A DNA stretch of 64,000 nucleotides from Mytilus trossulus (lineage: Eukaryota; Mollusca; Bivalvia; Mytilida; Mytilidae). A program made the position numbers and the translations under genes. Location of the stretch: the NCBI RefSeq assembly GCF_036588685.1, contig NC_086376.1:25829930-25893929 (forward strand). Reading direction: 5' to 3'. Within the stretch, counting starts at the first letter, position 1; the number at the start of each line of letters is the position of its first letter. Of this stretch, positions 31,961 through 43,130 are shown in pieces. The notes beneath the pieces were generated by a model. It made no database searches. It worked only from the letters and a program-made list of their open reading frames with translations, and had not been told where the DNA came from.

Positions 31961-34324
31961 CTAATGAACACGAAAATGACAATTTTGATCAATTTTTTTA
32001 TATGGATGTCACAGAAAAAAATCGTGAATATAGCAGTCAAATTAGCAAACCGTTTAATGATTTTTTCGATGTGCCCTACACTGAAGATGAAATATATGAG
32101 CAAATTAAAACTTTAAAATTTGGTAAGGCTCCAGGACCGGACTATGTATGCAACGAACATATAATATACGGTGGTAATACCTTGTTGAAATGGATTTGTT
32201 ATATTTTTAATATTATACTTAAATGCGAATACATTCCATTATTATATCGACATGGCATAATTATTCCGTTATATAAAGGAAATAACAAAGACAAGAGTAA
32301 TCCGAATAGTTACAGAGCTATTGTCCTAACATCCGTATTTGGAAAATTACATGACAAAACAGTCCTTCATCGAATAAATAAAATGCTTACTGCACTTGAT
32401 AAGACTTTTCCTGATCCTTTACAGTTTGGATTTGTTCCTGAACATGGTTCTATCCCCGCTTTATACACACTCAAAGAATGTATTAACGTGTTTATGAAAA
32501 GTAAATCTAAACTTTATGTTGGTTTTCTAGATAACGAGAAAGCGTTTGATAAGATCTGGCACGACGGACTTTTTCTGAAATTGAAAGAAATCGGTGTAAC
32601 TGGTAAATTATGGAACATACTTTTTATGTCTTACAAATCTGCTAGTGCACATGTGCAATATAATGGACTCACTAGTGACAATTTCTCCATTTCGCAGGGT
32701 GTAGGGCAAGGGAGAGTACTCTCATCTTGGCTATTCTCCTTATATATAAATGACTTAATATTACAGCTGATTTCGACAAACTGTGGAATACGAATTGGTT
32801 ATTTGAACATTCCTGCCATTCTTCTTGCGGACGACACAACCCTTCTTAGTGCTTCGCCAAAAGGTCTACAAGGTCTTCTCGACTGTGTACAAACTTATGC
32901 TTGTAAATGGAGACTTAAATATAACGGAACAAAAAGTTGTGTCTTGGCTTTTAATAATAATACAGATATTGACACTAAGCTTGGAAATACAAAAATAGCG
33001 TGTAAAACTGATACAATTTATGCTGGTACATTGATAACTAACAATAACAAAACGTTTGAAAGGACAAAAAATGCGACTAAGAAGTTAAAGAAAAATCTAC
33101 ACTCATTGTATAGTGCTGGAGTTAACCCGAAAGGCCTTACACCGATTACAAACACGTTAATATGGAAGCGTTTTGTTCTGCCTACAGCATTGTACTCTTG
33201 CGAAGTATGGGGACAACTCTCAAATTCTGAAATAGAACTTTTAGAAAGAACACAACGATATGCTGCGCGATATATACAGTGTATGGACAAATATTCACCA
33301 ACGGACTCAACTATAAGCAACCTTGGTTTATGGTCATTGGAAGCTGTAATTGACAAATTCAAACTTTTATTCTTTGGGCGATTATGTAGGAGTAAATCTA
33401 CCACAACTCATAAAAAATTATTCAACATGTGCATTAGTCAATTTATTCTGGATGAAAATGCCGAACACTCTATAACCTATAATCTTATTACAACTCTTGT
33501 TAAATACGATCTATTTTCTTTCCTCGAAACCTATGTAAATGAGGATTACATACCAGAAAAAGTGCTGTGGTCGAAAATTGTCTGTCAATCTATTGAAATT
33601 TATGAAGAGAACATATGGAAAAGTAATTTAGAAAATAGAAACGAACTCAAAAGGTATTCCAAAATTCATCCTACCCTCTGTGAACATAGATTAATTCGGT
33701 TGACAGTTTTATATCCCGATGCAAAACTCGAACTGCTAGTACTTGTGGCTTTAGGATCGGCAGCCATTAAGAAAGCTACATGTACTCTATGTAACAAACA
33801 ATCTTTCGATATCGTTAAACATTTAATAATGGAGTGTCATGTTCTATTGACAGAGAGAAATGTTATGTTTTATAAAATTGTAGATGAACTTCCCATTCAA
33901 AAATCTGTGGACATTTTCAATTTAGACGACAATGACCTTCTTGAAGTACTACTAGGATCTGTTAATGATATAGTATACGATCTCGATCCTATAGATTGGT
34001 CTAGAATGATGTATTACATAGCAAAACATGTTTACCCCATGTTTAAGAAATTCAGACATGTATTATTTGAAAACAGATTTAATTTTGAATTTTGAATAGA
34101 CTTTGATTGAAAAACATTGTGTTTTTGTTGTGTATACAAGAATATGTCATTATATGAATTGTGTGTTTATCTAAATATGGATGTTGTTTTTTTTTTTTCA
34201 TTGGGTATTTATCTCGAAATGTATGATATTTAGTTTATTGTGTAAATAATTATTAATTTCTGTTTGTATGCAAAATCTTCATAAACATGGAGGAAATAAA
34301 GATTCATTCATTCATTCATTCATT
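31961..34324 (+). mobile_element. young 5'-truncated LINE (jockey/CR1-like)
   Basis: 2364 bp between two exact 95-bp direct repeats. The reverse-transcriptase reading frame is open right up to the 5' border, so the element is truncated within its ORF; the endonuclease part is missing. After the stop at 34095 comes a roughly 200-bp 3' UTR with AATAAA and a terminal (ATTC)n tail, the kind of simple-repeat tail seen in CR1/L2-type LINEs. Intact ORF and identical flanks indicate a recent insertion. It ends about 265 bp past the BORCS8 polyadenylation signal, in the opposite orientation. Confidence 0.9.
32002..34095 (+). CDS. non-LTR retrotransposon reverse transcriptase (C-terminal part of ORF2)
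   Basis: A 697-residue open frame, in frame upstream to the truncation at 31961. Landmarks: FGKAPGPD at about residues 39-46, NSYRAIVLTSVFGKL near 102, FLDNEKAFDKIWHD near 174-187 (first catalytic Asp), SQGVGQG near 230, and ILLADDTTLLS near 273-283 (catalytic ADD, with Leu in place of Tyr/Phe). These are followed by the thumb-like LPTALYSCEVWG near 391 and a C-terminal CTLC...H....C cluster near 594, typical of LINE ORF2 tails. The endonuclease domain is absent. The catalytic Asp residues are present, but without the N-terminal part and promoter the copy is unlikely to move itself. Clade assignment (jockey/CR1 group) is by general motif pattern only. Confidence 0.9.
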   Translation: MDVTEKNREYSSQISKPFNDFFDVPYTEDEIYEQIKTLKFGKAPGPDYVCNEHIIYGGNTLLKWICYIFNIILKCEYIPLLYRHGIIIPLYKGNNKDKSNPNSYRAIVLTSVFGKLHDKTVLHRINKMLTALDKTFPDPLQFGFVPEHGSIPALYTLKECINVFMKSKSKLYVGFLDNEKAFDKIWHDGLFLKLKEIGVTGKLWNILFMSYKSASAHVQYNGLTSDNFSISQGVGQGRVLSSWLFSLYINDLILQLISTNCGIRIGYLNIPAILLADDTTLLSASPKGLQGLLDCVQTYACKWRLKYNGTKSCVLAFNNNTDIDTKLGNTKIACKTDTIYAGTLITNNNKTFERTKNATKKLKKNLHSLYSAGVNPKGLTPITNTLIWKRFVLPTALYSCEVWGQLSNSEIELLERTQRYAARYIQCMDKYSPTDSTISNLGLWSLEAVIDKFKLLFFGRLCRSKSTTTHKKLFNMCISQFILDENAEHSITYNLITTLVKYDLFSFLETYVNEDYIPEKVLWSKIVCQSIEIYEENIWKSNLENRNELKRYSKIHPTLCEHRLIRLTVLYPDAKLELLVLVALGSAAIKKATCTLCNKQSFDIVKHLIMECHVLLTERNVMFYKIVDELPIQKSVDIFNLDDNDLLEVLLGSVNDIVYDLDPIDWSRMMYYIAKHVYPMFKKFRHVLFENRFNFEF

Positions 34325-34419
34325 CACACATATTCCAGGAAAATTTATATCAAATGAATAACAATGATCATGTTGAATTAAAAGAATTTGAAGACTTTCA
34401 GAAAATAAAGGCAATATTC
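34325..34419 (+). repeat. 95-bp target-site duplication, 3' copy
   Basis: Identical by eye to 31866-31960 and directly follows the (ATTC)n tail. Confidence 0.9.
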
Positions 34420-34588
34420 TGGTGACAAAAATTACCATGGGATATTTTTCAAGTACATCTCAAACAAAAATGGTGAAATTATTATTATATGCTTATATGC
34501 AAGGGGTATACAAAAAGTTCCTGTTCAATTAAATATTCTAAAGATCAACCCATAACTGTGTAAAAAATACTATGGATAACAATAATAG

Positions 34589-34598
34589 TTTATTTATT
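34589..34598 (-). terminator. BORCS8 polyadenylation signal
   Basis: Overlapping AATAAATAAA on the minus strand about 100 bases downstream of the BORCS8 stop codon. Confidence 0.6.
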
Positions 34599-34692
34599 CA
34601 TGAAATGTTGACATTTATATACAAAACAATTATCTACTTAACAACAATAAATAAATGGAATGTTATTGCACATCACCCTGTTAATACTTTTG

Positions 34693-34789
34693 TCATGATG
34701 CATCAGAATTTACACTAAATTGACCTGGTGATACTAATGCTTCTACTACTGGTTCAACTGGCTCATTAACTGGTGTTACTAGTGGCTCA
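34693..34789 (-). CDS. BORCS8: BORCS8, coding exon 6 (terminal)
   Basis: After the acceptor TTATTTCAG (AG at 34791-34790) it reads (N)EPLVTPVNEPVEPVVEALVS then PGQFSVNSDAS and a TGA at 34693-34695. It begins with one base completing a codon left in phase 2 upstream, and that works for both exon 5 and exon 4. The Pro/Glu-rich tail is the counterpart of the short Pro-rich C-terminus of vertebrate BORCS8 (remembered). Confidence 0.75.
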
Positions 34790-34795
34790 CTGAAA

Positions 34796-36860
34796 TAAAT
34801 AATTAGCAGAAGCTCAAAATGTATTCATTACTAGAAGCTTAGATGCATTGGCATTGAAACAAACAACTTCATGTTGAATTTCTTGAGTTTCTAAGTGGTT
34901 TTATCCATGTATACATTTATTGTATAAGGACTCGTGAATCCTGTCTTGTATGCTTGTATTTTGAAAAGACCACCATTTGAAATAAATCTCAATCACTTTA
35001 TTCATTTTTTTTTCTCACTGATTTCAACTTCTGTTAAAACTTTGACTCTAACTGCCATATGCTGAATTCAGTCTGTGCCATTTGAAATAAATTAGCAAAT
35101 AACAATATAGTAATAAATTAACAGCTTTGCAATGAATGCATAAGATGACTCCCTTTTCAATTTAAAAGCAGTGTTTTGTATAAAGTTTAGGCAGATGCAT
35201 TGTCACTGGCATTACAAACATGAGGCGTGAACAAAAAAATTATACCTATTGAAAAATATCTTATAATCTGAATGAGTCTTATTAAAGTATAAAAGGAATT
35301 AATGGGGATATTGTTGACATTTAATGAGGCAACTCAACAAAAAAATCAAAAACATTCAGAGATTAACAAAGAGTTTACTTTTAGCACTTCAAATTATTTA
35401 TTGTGTATATATCAAGAATAAAATTGTTAAAGATTTGAATAAAAAAAAGGTATGTTTGAATTTTAAAAGAACTTTGATTATTAAACCATTAATGCAGTAT
35501 AACACCACTACTGTTTACTACATTCATGCACATGTGATACTAATTAAAGAAAACAGAGACTTAAATAAAATGACACCTCATTTCTAAATACAAAGAGTTT
35601 TATTTGTTGGTTCTGTTGTAGTTTTTGATAATAATTAAAATGTTCAATGAATAATAAATTTCTTCATAGATTTCTAAATTAACAGTAACATGTGCAAAAT
35701 ATTATTCAATATTCAAGAATTGTTTTGCTTAATTAATTATGTTTTCTAAGTTTAGAGAAAAAAAAAATACAATTGCAAGATAAAAACAAACAATAAATAA
35801 AATTGTCAGTTTCTTCACAAGATTTTCCTTAGATATATGAAGATGTGGTATGAGTGCCAATGAGACAACTCTCAATCCAAATAACAATTTATTTTTGCAG
35901 CGGGATTAAATGTTTTAATGGTACCAAACTTTCTCCCTTTTTTGAAACAATAGTATAACATCACAACATAGAAAAACACACTATAAAATATCAATTGGAA
36001 GGCTTAACTCAATCAAAAAATGTATGATGGACCAGACATTTGGACACCACTGACAAAACAAGTTGTGTTAGATATGGCTATATAGTCCCTGGATATGGGC
36101 AGAAAATAAACCTTGCAAAATTCCTTCTAACTGATTTCCTCAAAGGGAATTTTAGATCAAGTATTTAACCTAATTGCAGAGATCTTATAAAAATGCTGAA
36201 ATTGGACATAAGGATCAGCAGACAGCTTAACTAAAGAAACTTAAACAATAAAATTGCCTATTATTCATTTTAAGTGTTTTTCTTTTTCTTTCCTTTCATT
36301 CACTGTTTAACTAAGTACTTTATAATACATGTATTATCATTAGTGAACTGTAATAGTTAATAAACAATGAAATAAAAGTAGTTCAAAACATACAACATCT
36401 ATTTAAAAGGACACAGTTTACAACTACAAACAACATCATTGACTTACTCAAAAGCATTATCAGAATACTGACTGACACAACACTAGGTCCTGTAATATTA
36501 GTACATGCTTATCACTTCATGCACAGTATCAAATTAAAAACATAAAAAAATAAGAAAATTCAAAAAAATATATATAAATATGACAATACACTTTCTTTTT
36601 TTCACAAAAACTGGAATGAAATAAATGTCATCACATAAGCTTAATTCAGCACATAAGGTCATAATTATTAACAGTTGTTGAAAGGTAAATATATAAATAT
36701 TTGCCAAAATATCATACTACCTCTTCATTCTAAAAGAAATTCAATTCAATTGTTTTTTTCATGAATTTATTTTATTTCTAACTAAATCAAAAACGCTTTC
36801 AACTGTGTTCCTGCATGCAACAAAGTGACTGTTGTTAAGCATCACATGTTTGTTGCCAAG
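34796..36860. other. BORCS8 intron 5
   Basis: AT-rich. A mussel-type repeat (GATGTGGTATGAGTGCCAAT and following) occupies about 35825-36070. Nothing else recognised. Confidence 0.5.
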
Positions 36861-36868
36861 CAACTTAC

Positions 36869-36949
36869 TTGTCATGTGACTGACTATCAGACAGGAGCTG
36901 CTCATCAGTAAGGGACATGTACATACTAGATCTCACTTTCTCCTGTTCT
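36869..36949 (-). CDS. BORCS8: BORCS8, coding exon 5 (possible cassette exon)
   Basis: 81 bases between acceptor TATGAAACAG and donor GACAA|GTAAGT (GT at 36868-36867). It reads EQEKVRSSMYMSLTDEQLLS then DSQSHD, with split codons at both ends (phase 2 in, phase 2 out). Length 81 is a multiple of three, so the exon can be included or skipped without changing frame. It lies in the poorly conserved C-terminal tail. Confidence 0.7.
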
Positions 36950-37581
36950 CTGTTTCATAGAAATTTACTTTTATTTTACATTTTTGTGTGTCTATTTTAG
37001 GAACAAATTTATTTTATATTAATATATTTCATATGATGTTTCAGTGTTGATATGTTGAGCATTTAAAACATTTTTTCAATTTCCTTAATTATCCCCTTAG
37101 TCCAAGATACAATCCACTGTTGTAGTATGAAGTGTCATGAAGAACAGGGTGAATGCATTTGCACAACTTCAACAACTATAACTAGTCCTTCAACATCTGC
37201 CAGAAAGAGGCTTGAACTAAAACATGTCGTTTACCCTGTATAAAAATTATACTTTATCATACGGTAGGTGTTTCTCCTCAATCTTATTCAAACATGTCCT
37301 TTTAATTTATTAAATTTGTTATCTAAAAGAAGGTGTCTACTCTAGCCTTTGATTTTATAATCATCAATCAGCTCATTCTCCAAAAACATATCTGTCAGAC
37401 CAAGAAACTTTACATAGAAACATAAAGCAAGAAAGTGAAAATATCATTCACATTCAGGACAGTTTCTATAGAACGCCAATTAAAAACTTAGAACACTATT
37501 ATTTAATCACATTTTGGGTAGTTTCTAATAAACTTTCTATAGACCATTTCTAACTTAGGCAGTTTTTTAATCTCATAATAC

Positions 37582-37689
37582 CTTCTGTCATGTTGGTAAT
37601 CTATCTGCTGCTTCATAAACATGGCATTTTTCATAAGATCTTGTATATTTTGGAAATGCATACTACTTTTCTGTAAATTCTTCACTGCA
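37582..37689 (-). CDS. BORCS8: BORCS8, coding exon 4
   Basis: Acceptor TTTTACAG (AG at 37691-37690); the first base completes an Asn codon. It then reads AVKNLQKSSMHFQNIQDLMK and NAMFMKQQIDYQHDR to the donor AGAAG|GTATTA. This matches the vertebrate segment AVKNLVDSSVYFRSVEGLL (remembered). If the donor is not used, the frame runs on 25 codons (RYYEIKKLPKLEMVYRKFIR and on) to a TAA at 37503-37505, a possible alternative C-terminus. Confidence 0.85.
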
Positions 37690-37981
37690 CTGTAAAATAG
37701 AAGGAAAAAAAAAGATTTTCTGTTTTAAAAAATTAAAACAACTTCTCTCTTCTTAGAACCATTTGTACAAAAGGTCATAAAAAATAACAAGCTTAAAATG
37801 TAATATGCAAGATGCAAAATTCTTCTCAATCTGACACATTAATGACACTTATTTGTTGCTGACAAAATATGAAATATTCTACTTTAATAGTAGTTTCAAA
37901 AAATACTTGTTGGAGAAAGGAACTGATGGAAATGAAAAAGTCATTGCAATATAGGGCCCCACTTCTACAGTGGGGAAATAC

Positions 37982-40858
37982 TTAAAGGGAAAATTCACGA
38001 TTTTTTACTTATGGTTTAAATATGTTCATTATGACATAATATATATATTCACAAAGTTTTATCGCTATATGTGCAGTAATAAAGGAGAAATTCAATATTT
38101 AATGAAAAAATATTAACTACTTCCTGTAGGTCGTGACGTTTTCTCCTGGTTTTTGCATGCCGGGATTTAAAATACAATCATTAAAAGTCTTGGTTTTTAA
38201 TCATATTTTAACGTAATCGTAAGCGCGCCGATGACTTATGCTTTATCTAAATAACCATCCGATAATAAGAAGATAAAACGCACAGGCGTTCAATTGTACA
38301 TATTCATGAGATAAATTTTCTATGTTAAACGTATATATTCGAATTATTTTTGTAGACAACACAAAAAGTTATAAATTTATTTTTAATTAATATATTTTCG
38401 GACTGATAAGGTGAACAAAGTAAAGTTCAATAATCTGTAAAGACAATATGTTGGTGTACTCTTATTGACCTTTTACTATCTCTGCTATGACTTGGTTGAT
38501 ACAATGTGTGTATTCACGGTTCTGTGGCAATACTCGTAGATGGCTTGTTGAAAGGTAAATAGTTATTTGCACTTCGGTATTTAACCACGCCTCTCGGGCA
38601 CACCTTGCCAGGTGTGACTGTCTATTCGGATCAGTGAATTATAAGACAAGGAAGCATTCAATACACATATTTAAAATATATATTCAAGTTGGTGACAAAT
38701 AAAAATTGATCGCCGTGGAATTATTTAATTATGTTTGGTGCTATTATTTATTTGAATTCAAATAAGTTAATTTACTAAGAAATACACAATTTTCGGTTAA
38801 AGACGGGAAACTTAAATAATATGTCCGATTGAAATGATTTACACCTTTTGTCCTTGATTGATGTCGAATAAAAAGGAGAACTTAGAAATTATAAATAGCT
38901 TTACCAAAGTATTTTTATTTGTCTTTATTAAGCAAATAAATGAATGAGAACACTTAGATTTAGACTTTTTAAAAGCCACGTATAAATTAATAACTGGAAC
39001 TCACTGAAGATAACTCTACCGAAGCGGAATATAATATGAACGAATAAAGAATTTTTTTTTTTCTACTTGAGAAGTTTTAAAAAATTGACAGCAAATTTAA
39101 GGTCTTCTTGGAATGGAATCGAAAAATTACGAATAGCTATTCTTTATCAAGTGTGAAAAACGTCAACCAAATTAAATTATAATCGGGGACGTCCTTATTA
39201 AAATAGTCTTCGTCTCACAACGTATAATACTTAATAACTATTTGACCAAAGATGTTTAAAAACAAAAGACAACGAATTTAATGTCATCTTTCCCTATTTT
39301 TGAATGTAATTATAAAGTCTGTTCAATTGGCAGGAACACCCCTAAAGCGGACAAATATCTGACAAGCAGTTTATTCTTTAAATTTGCTGTCATTGAATAT
39401 CAAGAAAGAAAATAAATCCCAAAAATTATTTGAAACTTTAATACTCAATAGCTTTCCTAGAAAATATTCACATCCCTCGGGGATTATTAGTGTACGTCCA
39501 GTTGCATATGTCGGAACAATTGTGGAGATGACGAATTTCTTTCTTTATTCGAGAACAATCTAATTGATATATAAATCTGTGATTTTACTATGTTCATAAC
39601 TTCGATGAACCCAAGCAAGTTATATAGATCGACCTGTATTTAAATCAAATTGGTCCTCTTCTTCTTCTTCTTTTGGTATACAATAGTCTATCGAATTGGA
39701 TGATTACATACTGTTGGTATACGTGGACTAGTCTATTTACAAAACTTTTACCCCAATTTGCACAAAATGTATGTTTCTTTCTTATGTTCAATGTATACAT
39801 GTATATATTTTAAATTGCGCTGTAGTTCCGTAACTTTCTATCCGGGCGTATAAACGAATAGTCCACAAGTGCGCACATTTTTTTAATCAACATTTCTGGA
39901 ATGATCCAACTATGTCCTTTACTATTGACAACGAGTAAATATTACATTTTCCCAGAGACATATAATACAATTATATGTCTCTGATTTTCCCAAATTAACC
40001 CTTTGAAAAAATACGTATATTTGTATATCTTCAATTTTTTTTTTTTTTTTTTTTTTGTATCATTTTTTTTTTTTTATAAATAATGTTCTTTACACCAGAA
40101 ATTTTATTTATAAACAAGCGTATGAGTTAAGTAATGACTAGTATATTATATCACTTTCGGACACGCAAGACAGAGATGTATATTATACATGCACCTGATA
40201 GTTCAAAATGGAAAGTTATAAGTTATCAGCCGTGTACACTGATCAATACCTACAGAAGTGAAACGATGCATGAACTTGCAATCCGACAGGAAATCACTTG
40301 AATACCTGGACGTGTCACCTTACACCCCTCACAATACCTTTGTGAGTAATACCTTAAGCCATGCGGGTGATCAGTGGAGCGAAGATCCTAATTTATTTGA
40401 ATAAAGTATATTACTTTAAAGAATTATGAACGAATTAGATTTTCGAAAACAATTTTCATGGAACACTTATTAATGATTTGAACTTTGACTTTTTAACTAA
40501 TTCCAATATTAACAGTTTAAAAATAACAGACTATATGGTTATTAAAAAAATAAGAACATTTTCCGTATCAAGTTAGTTAGTCAGATAAAACAACCGTACG
40601 ATTGACAAGATATCGACACGTAATTAAGACTACATCGGTTACTGTAGTTTTGTTTCTCTGTGGTTTATAGACATATCGTGATTTTTATTTGGACAAGATA
40701 ACAAAATGGCGGAAGGCAGACAACTGATACTCAAAATTTAAAATCGATGGTGATCTCTTATCTAGCGGAATAAAACTTTAATATTAATAAATTTGAGCAT
40801 TTTTATACAGAATGGACATAATATCAATTTTTGATTTTTTTGCGAAGTTTACCTTTAA
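37982..40858. mobile_element. 2.9-kb non-coding element flanked by TTAA in BORCS8 intron 3
   Basis: The left end TTAAAGGGAAAATTCACGA (37982) is imperfectly inverted relative to the right end (CGAAGTTTACCTTTAA, ending 40858). The first 15 bases after TTAA agree at about 11 positions. TTAA on both sides fits a piggyBac-type target. There is no ORF over about 60 codons. An internal palindrome AGAGACATATAATAC...TATATGTCTCT lies at about 39954-39985 and a long T tract at about 40030-40076. Confidence 0.45.
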
Positions 40859-40888
40859 TCAATTGAATACCTTGTTTATACTTTCTAA

Positions 40889-41509
40889 TACTGTGAAAGT
40901 ACTTTAATTCGTGGGTATCAATTAACATGGTTTGCACAATATTTACATGTTCATGGGTTTTTAAATTCGTGGACTTTAGTTTTCTACAACAACAAAAAAT
41001 CAAAAAAATAAAGCCTTTTCAAAACGAAGGTTACAAATAGTCTGGATTGTAAGAAATTGCAAAGAAATCATTGACCCGAGTAAATTGTAGTGACAGCACT
41101 AATTAACCCAAGATAAAGTGATCAACAGATTAAAGACCATCAAAGGTGTTAATTAGGCAATACACAGTAACATAAACAAATGCCATAAACAAATCTTGAA
41201 TTGTCAAATAATCTTATCAAAATTAACCCCAGCATGAAATTATTATTTCCCATATGTACGAGAACTATGAGTAAATAAAATGAACACTTTATCATACTAG
41301 AATATCAATACCGGAAATCAGACTTTCATCGATCAAAAATATATTCTCTGGATCTTATCACTGAGTAGTCAAACCTACATGGGGATCTTTCCATGTCTTG
41401 ATTTGGACAATGGTTGTTTTATTTCGTTGGACACTTAAATTCGTGGATAAAGTCATCCACAAAAAAACATGAAAATTGGTACCCCACAAATAAATGTACT
41501 TTCACAGTA
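40889..41509. mobile_element. MITE with TACTGTGAAAGTAC ends
   Basis: 27-bp terminal inverted repeats with a few mismatches: TACTGTGAAAGTACTTTAAT at the left, and the complement of TACTGTGAAAGTACATTTAT at the right. About 620 bp, no coding capacity. It ends 34 bp from BORCS8 exon 3. Confidence 0.75.
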
Positions 41510-41544
41510 CTAAAAACAATGAATTTTCTAAAATATGTATATAC

Positions 41545-41609
41545 TTTGTAGCATATTCTGTGTCGAAGCTTGCACCCTGTACCTTCTGTTGTATGTCTTG
41601 AACTTCATG
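41545..41609 (-). CDS. BORCS8: BORCS8, coding exon 3
   Basis: 65 bases between acceptor TTTTTTCCAG (AG at 41611-41610) and donor ACAAA|GTATAT. It reads HEVQDIQQKVQGASFDTEYA then T and AA of a split codon. It aligns without gaps to the vertebrate stretch ADMQRWEEQSQGAIYTVEYA (remembered), with QGA and EYA identical. Confidence 0.9.
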
Positions 41610-41924
41610 CTGGAAAAAATAATATAAAACACTGTATTTTTTAAATATTCTTTATCAAAAACGTATAATGATTAAAATTTATTTTATATTCAAATGAAAA
41701 TACAAAGTTCTTATAATTAGCTTTAGAAAAAGAGAGAATTACGACATCAAGGATTTATAATTTCTATTTTTAAATGAAAATTTTATTCTAACTGTATTAC
41801 AGCAATGATAGTGCTTGGAATATTTAGATTTCAGTGTGCTCTGGTATTTGGTGAATATATGTATCATTAGCAATCATACCAAACCCTCTTATTTTTATAT
41901 TTAATCTTCGCATATTTTAGTTAG

Positions 41925-43017
41925 TTTTTACAAGCTAACTTACCTTAGTTTCTACAAGCTGAGGGAGGACTTACCTTAGTTTCTACAAGCTGAGGGAGGA
42001 CTTACCTTAGTTTCTACAAGTAGCTTACCTTAGTTTCTACCACCTGACTTACCTTAGTTTCTACAAGCTGACTAACCTTAGTTTCTACAAGCTGACTAAA
42101 CTTAGTTGCTACAAGCTGAGGGAGGACTTACCTTAGTTTCTACCACCTGACTTACCTTAGTTTCTACAAGCTGACTAACCTTAGTTTCTACTAGCTGACT
42201 AAACTTAGTTTCTACAAGCTGAGGGAGGACTTACCTTAGTTTCTACCACCTGACTTACCTTAGTTTCTACAAGCTGACTTACCTTAGTTTCTACAAGCTG
42301 ACTAAACTTAGTTGGTACAAGCTGAGGGAGGACTTACCTTAGTGTCTACCACCTGACTTACCTTAGTTTCTACAAGCTGACTAACCTTAGTTTCTACAAG
42401 CTGACTAAACTTAGTTGATACAAGCTGAGGGAGGACTTACCTTAGTTTCTACCACCTGACTTACCTTAGTTTCTACAAGCTGACTTACCTTAGTTTCTAC
42501 AAGCTGACTAAACTTAGTTGCTACAAGCTGAGGGAGGACTTACCTTAGTTTCTACCACCTGACTTACCTTAGTTTCTACAAGCTGACTAACCTTAGTTTC
42601 TACAAGCTGACTAACCTTAGTTTCTACAAGCTGACTAAACTTAGTTGATACAAGCTGAGGGAGGACTTACCTTAGTTTCTACCACCTGACTTACCTTAGT
42701 TTCTACAAGCTGACTTACCTTAGTTTCTACAAGCTGACTTAACTTAGTTGCTACAAGCTGAGGGAGGACTTACCTTAGTTTCTACCACCTGACTTATCTT
42801 AGTTTCTACAAGCTGACTAACCTTAGTTTCTACAAGCTGACTAACCCTAGTTTCTACAAGCTAACTTACCTTAGTTTCTACAAGCTGAGATAGGACTTAC
42901 CTTAGTTTCTACAAGCTAACTTACCTTAGTTTCAACCAACTGAGGAAGGACTTACCTTAGTTTCTACAATCTGAGGGAGGACTTACCTTAGTTTCTACAA
43001 GCTGAGGTAGAACTTAC
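41925..43017. repeat. BORCS8: 24/31-bp minisatellite of 5' splice sites in BORCS8 intron 2
   Basis: About 45 units. Next to exon 2 the units are 31 bp: on the minus strand, the last 25 exon bases (ending CTTGTAGAAACTAAG) plus GTAAGT. Farther away they are 24 bp, having lost seven bases. They are arranged in a higher-order block of four units plus GGGAGGA (about 103 bp). About two dozen units keep CTAAG|GTAAG intact; others read CTAAG|GTTAG or CTAAG|TTTAG. The array starts exactly at the real donor (exon end 43018). Confidence 0.95.
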
Positions 43018-43130
43018 CTTAGTTTCTACAAGCTGAGGTAGAGACTTTCTCACATGTTCTTGGATTCTGAAGAAGGCTAAAGATGGCTCATTAGCTATAA
43101 CATTCATATTTTCTGAGATTTTGTCTGTCA
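43018..43130 (-). CDS. BORCS8: BORCS8, coding exon 2
   Basis: After acceptor TTTTTTCTAG (AG at 43132-43131) the two bases TG complete a Val codon. It then reads TDKISENMNVIANEPSLAFF then RIQEHVRKSLPQLVETK to the donor ACTAAG|GTAAGT. This is the most conserved part of the family: vertebrate VTDKFTESVYVLANEPSVAL then YRLQEHVRRSLPELAQHK (remembered). The signature is unmistakable and anchors the gene call. Confidence 0.95.

Noticed and set aside
31961..34324. Full-length autonomous LINE
   Set aside because: The ORF is open into the 5' border and the endonuclease domain is missing, so it is truncated.
41925..43017. CRISPR-like array
   Set aside because: Direct tandem repeats without spacers, eukaryotic intron, unit derived from a splice donor.
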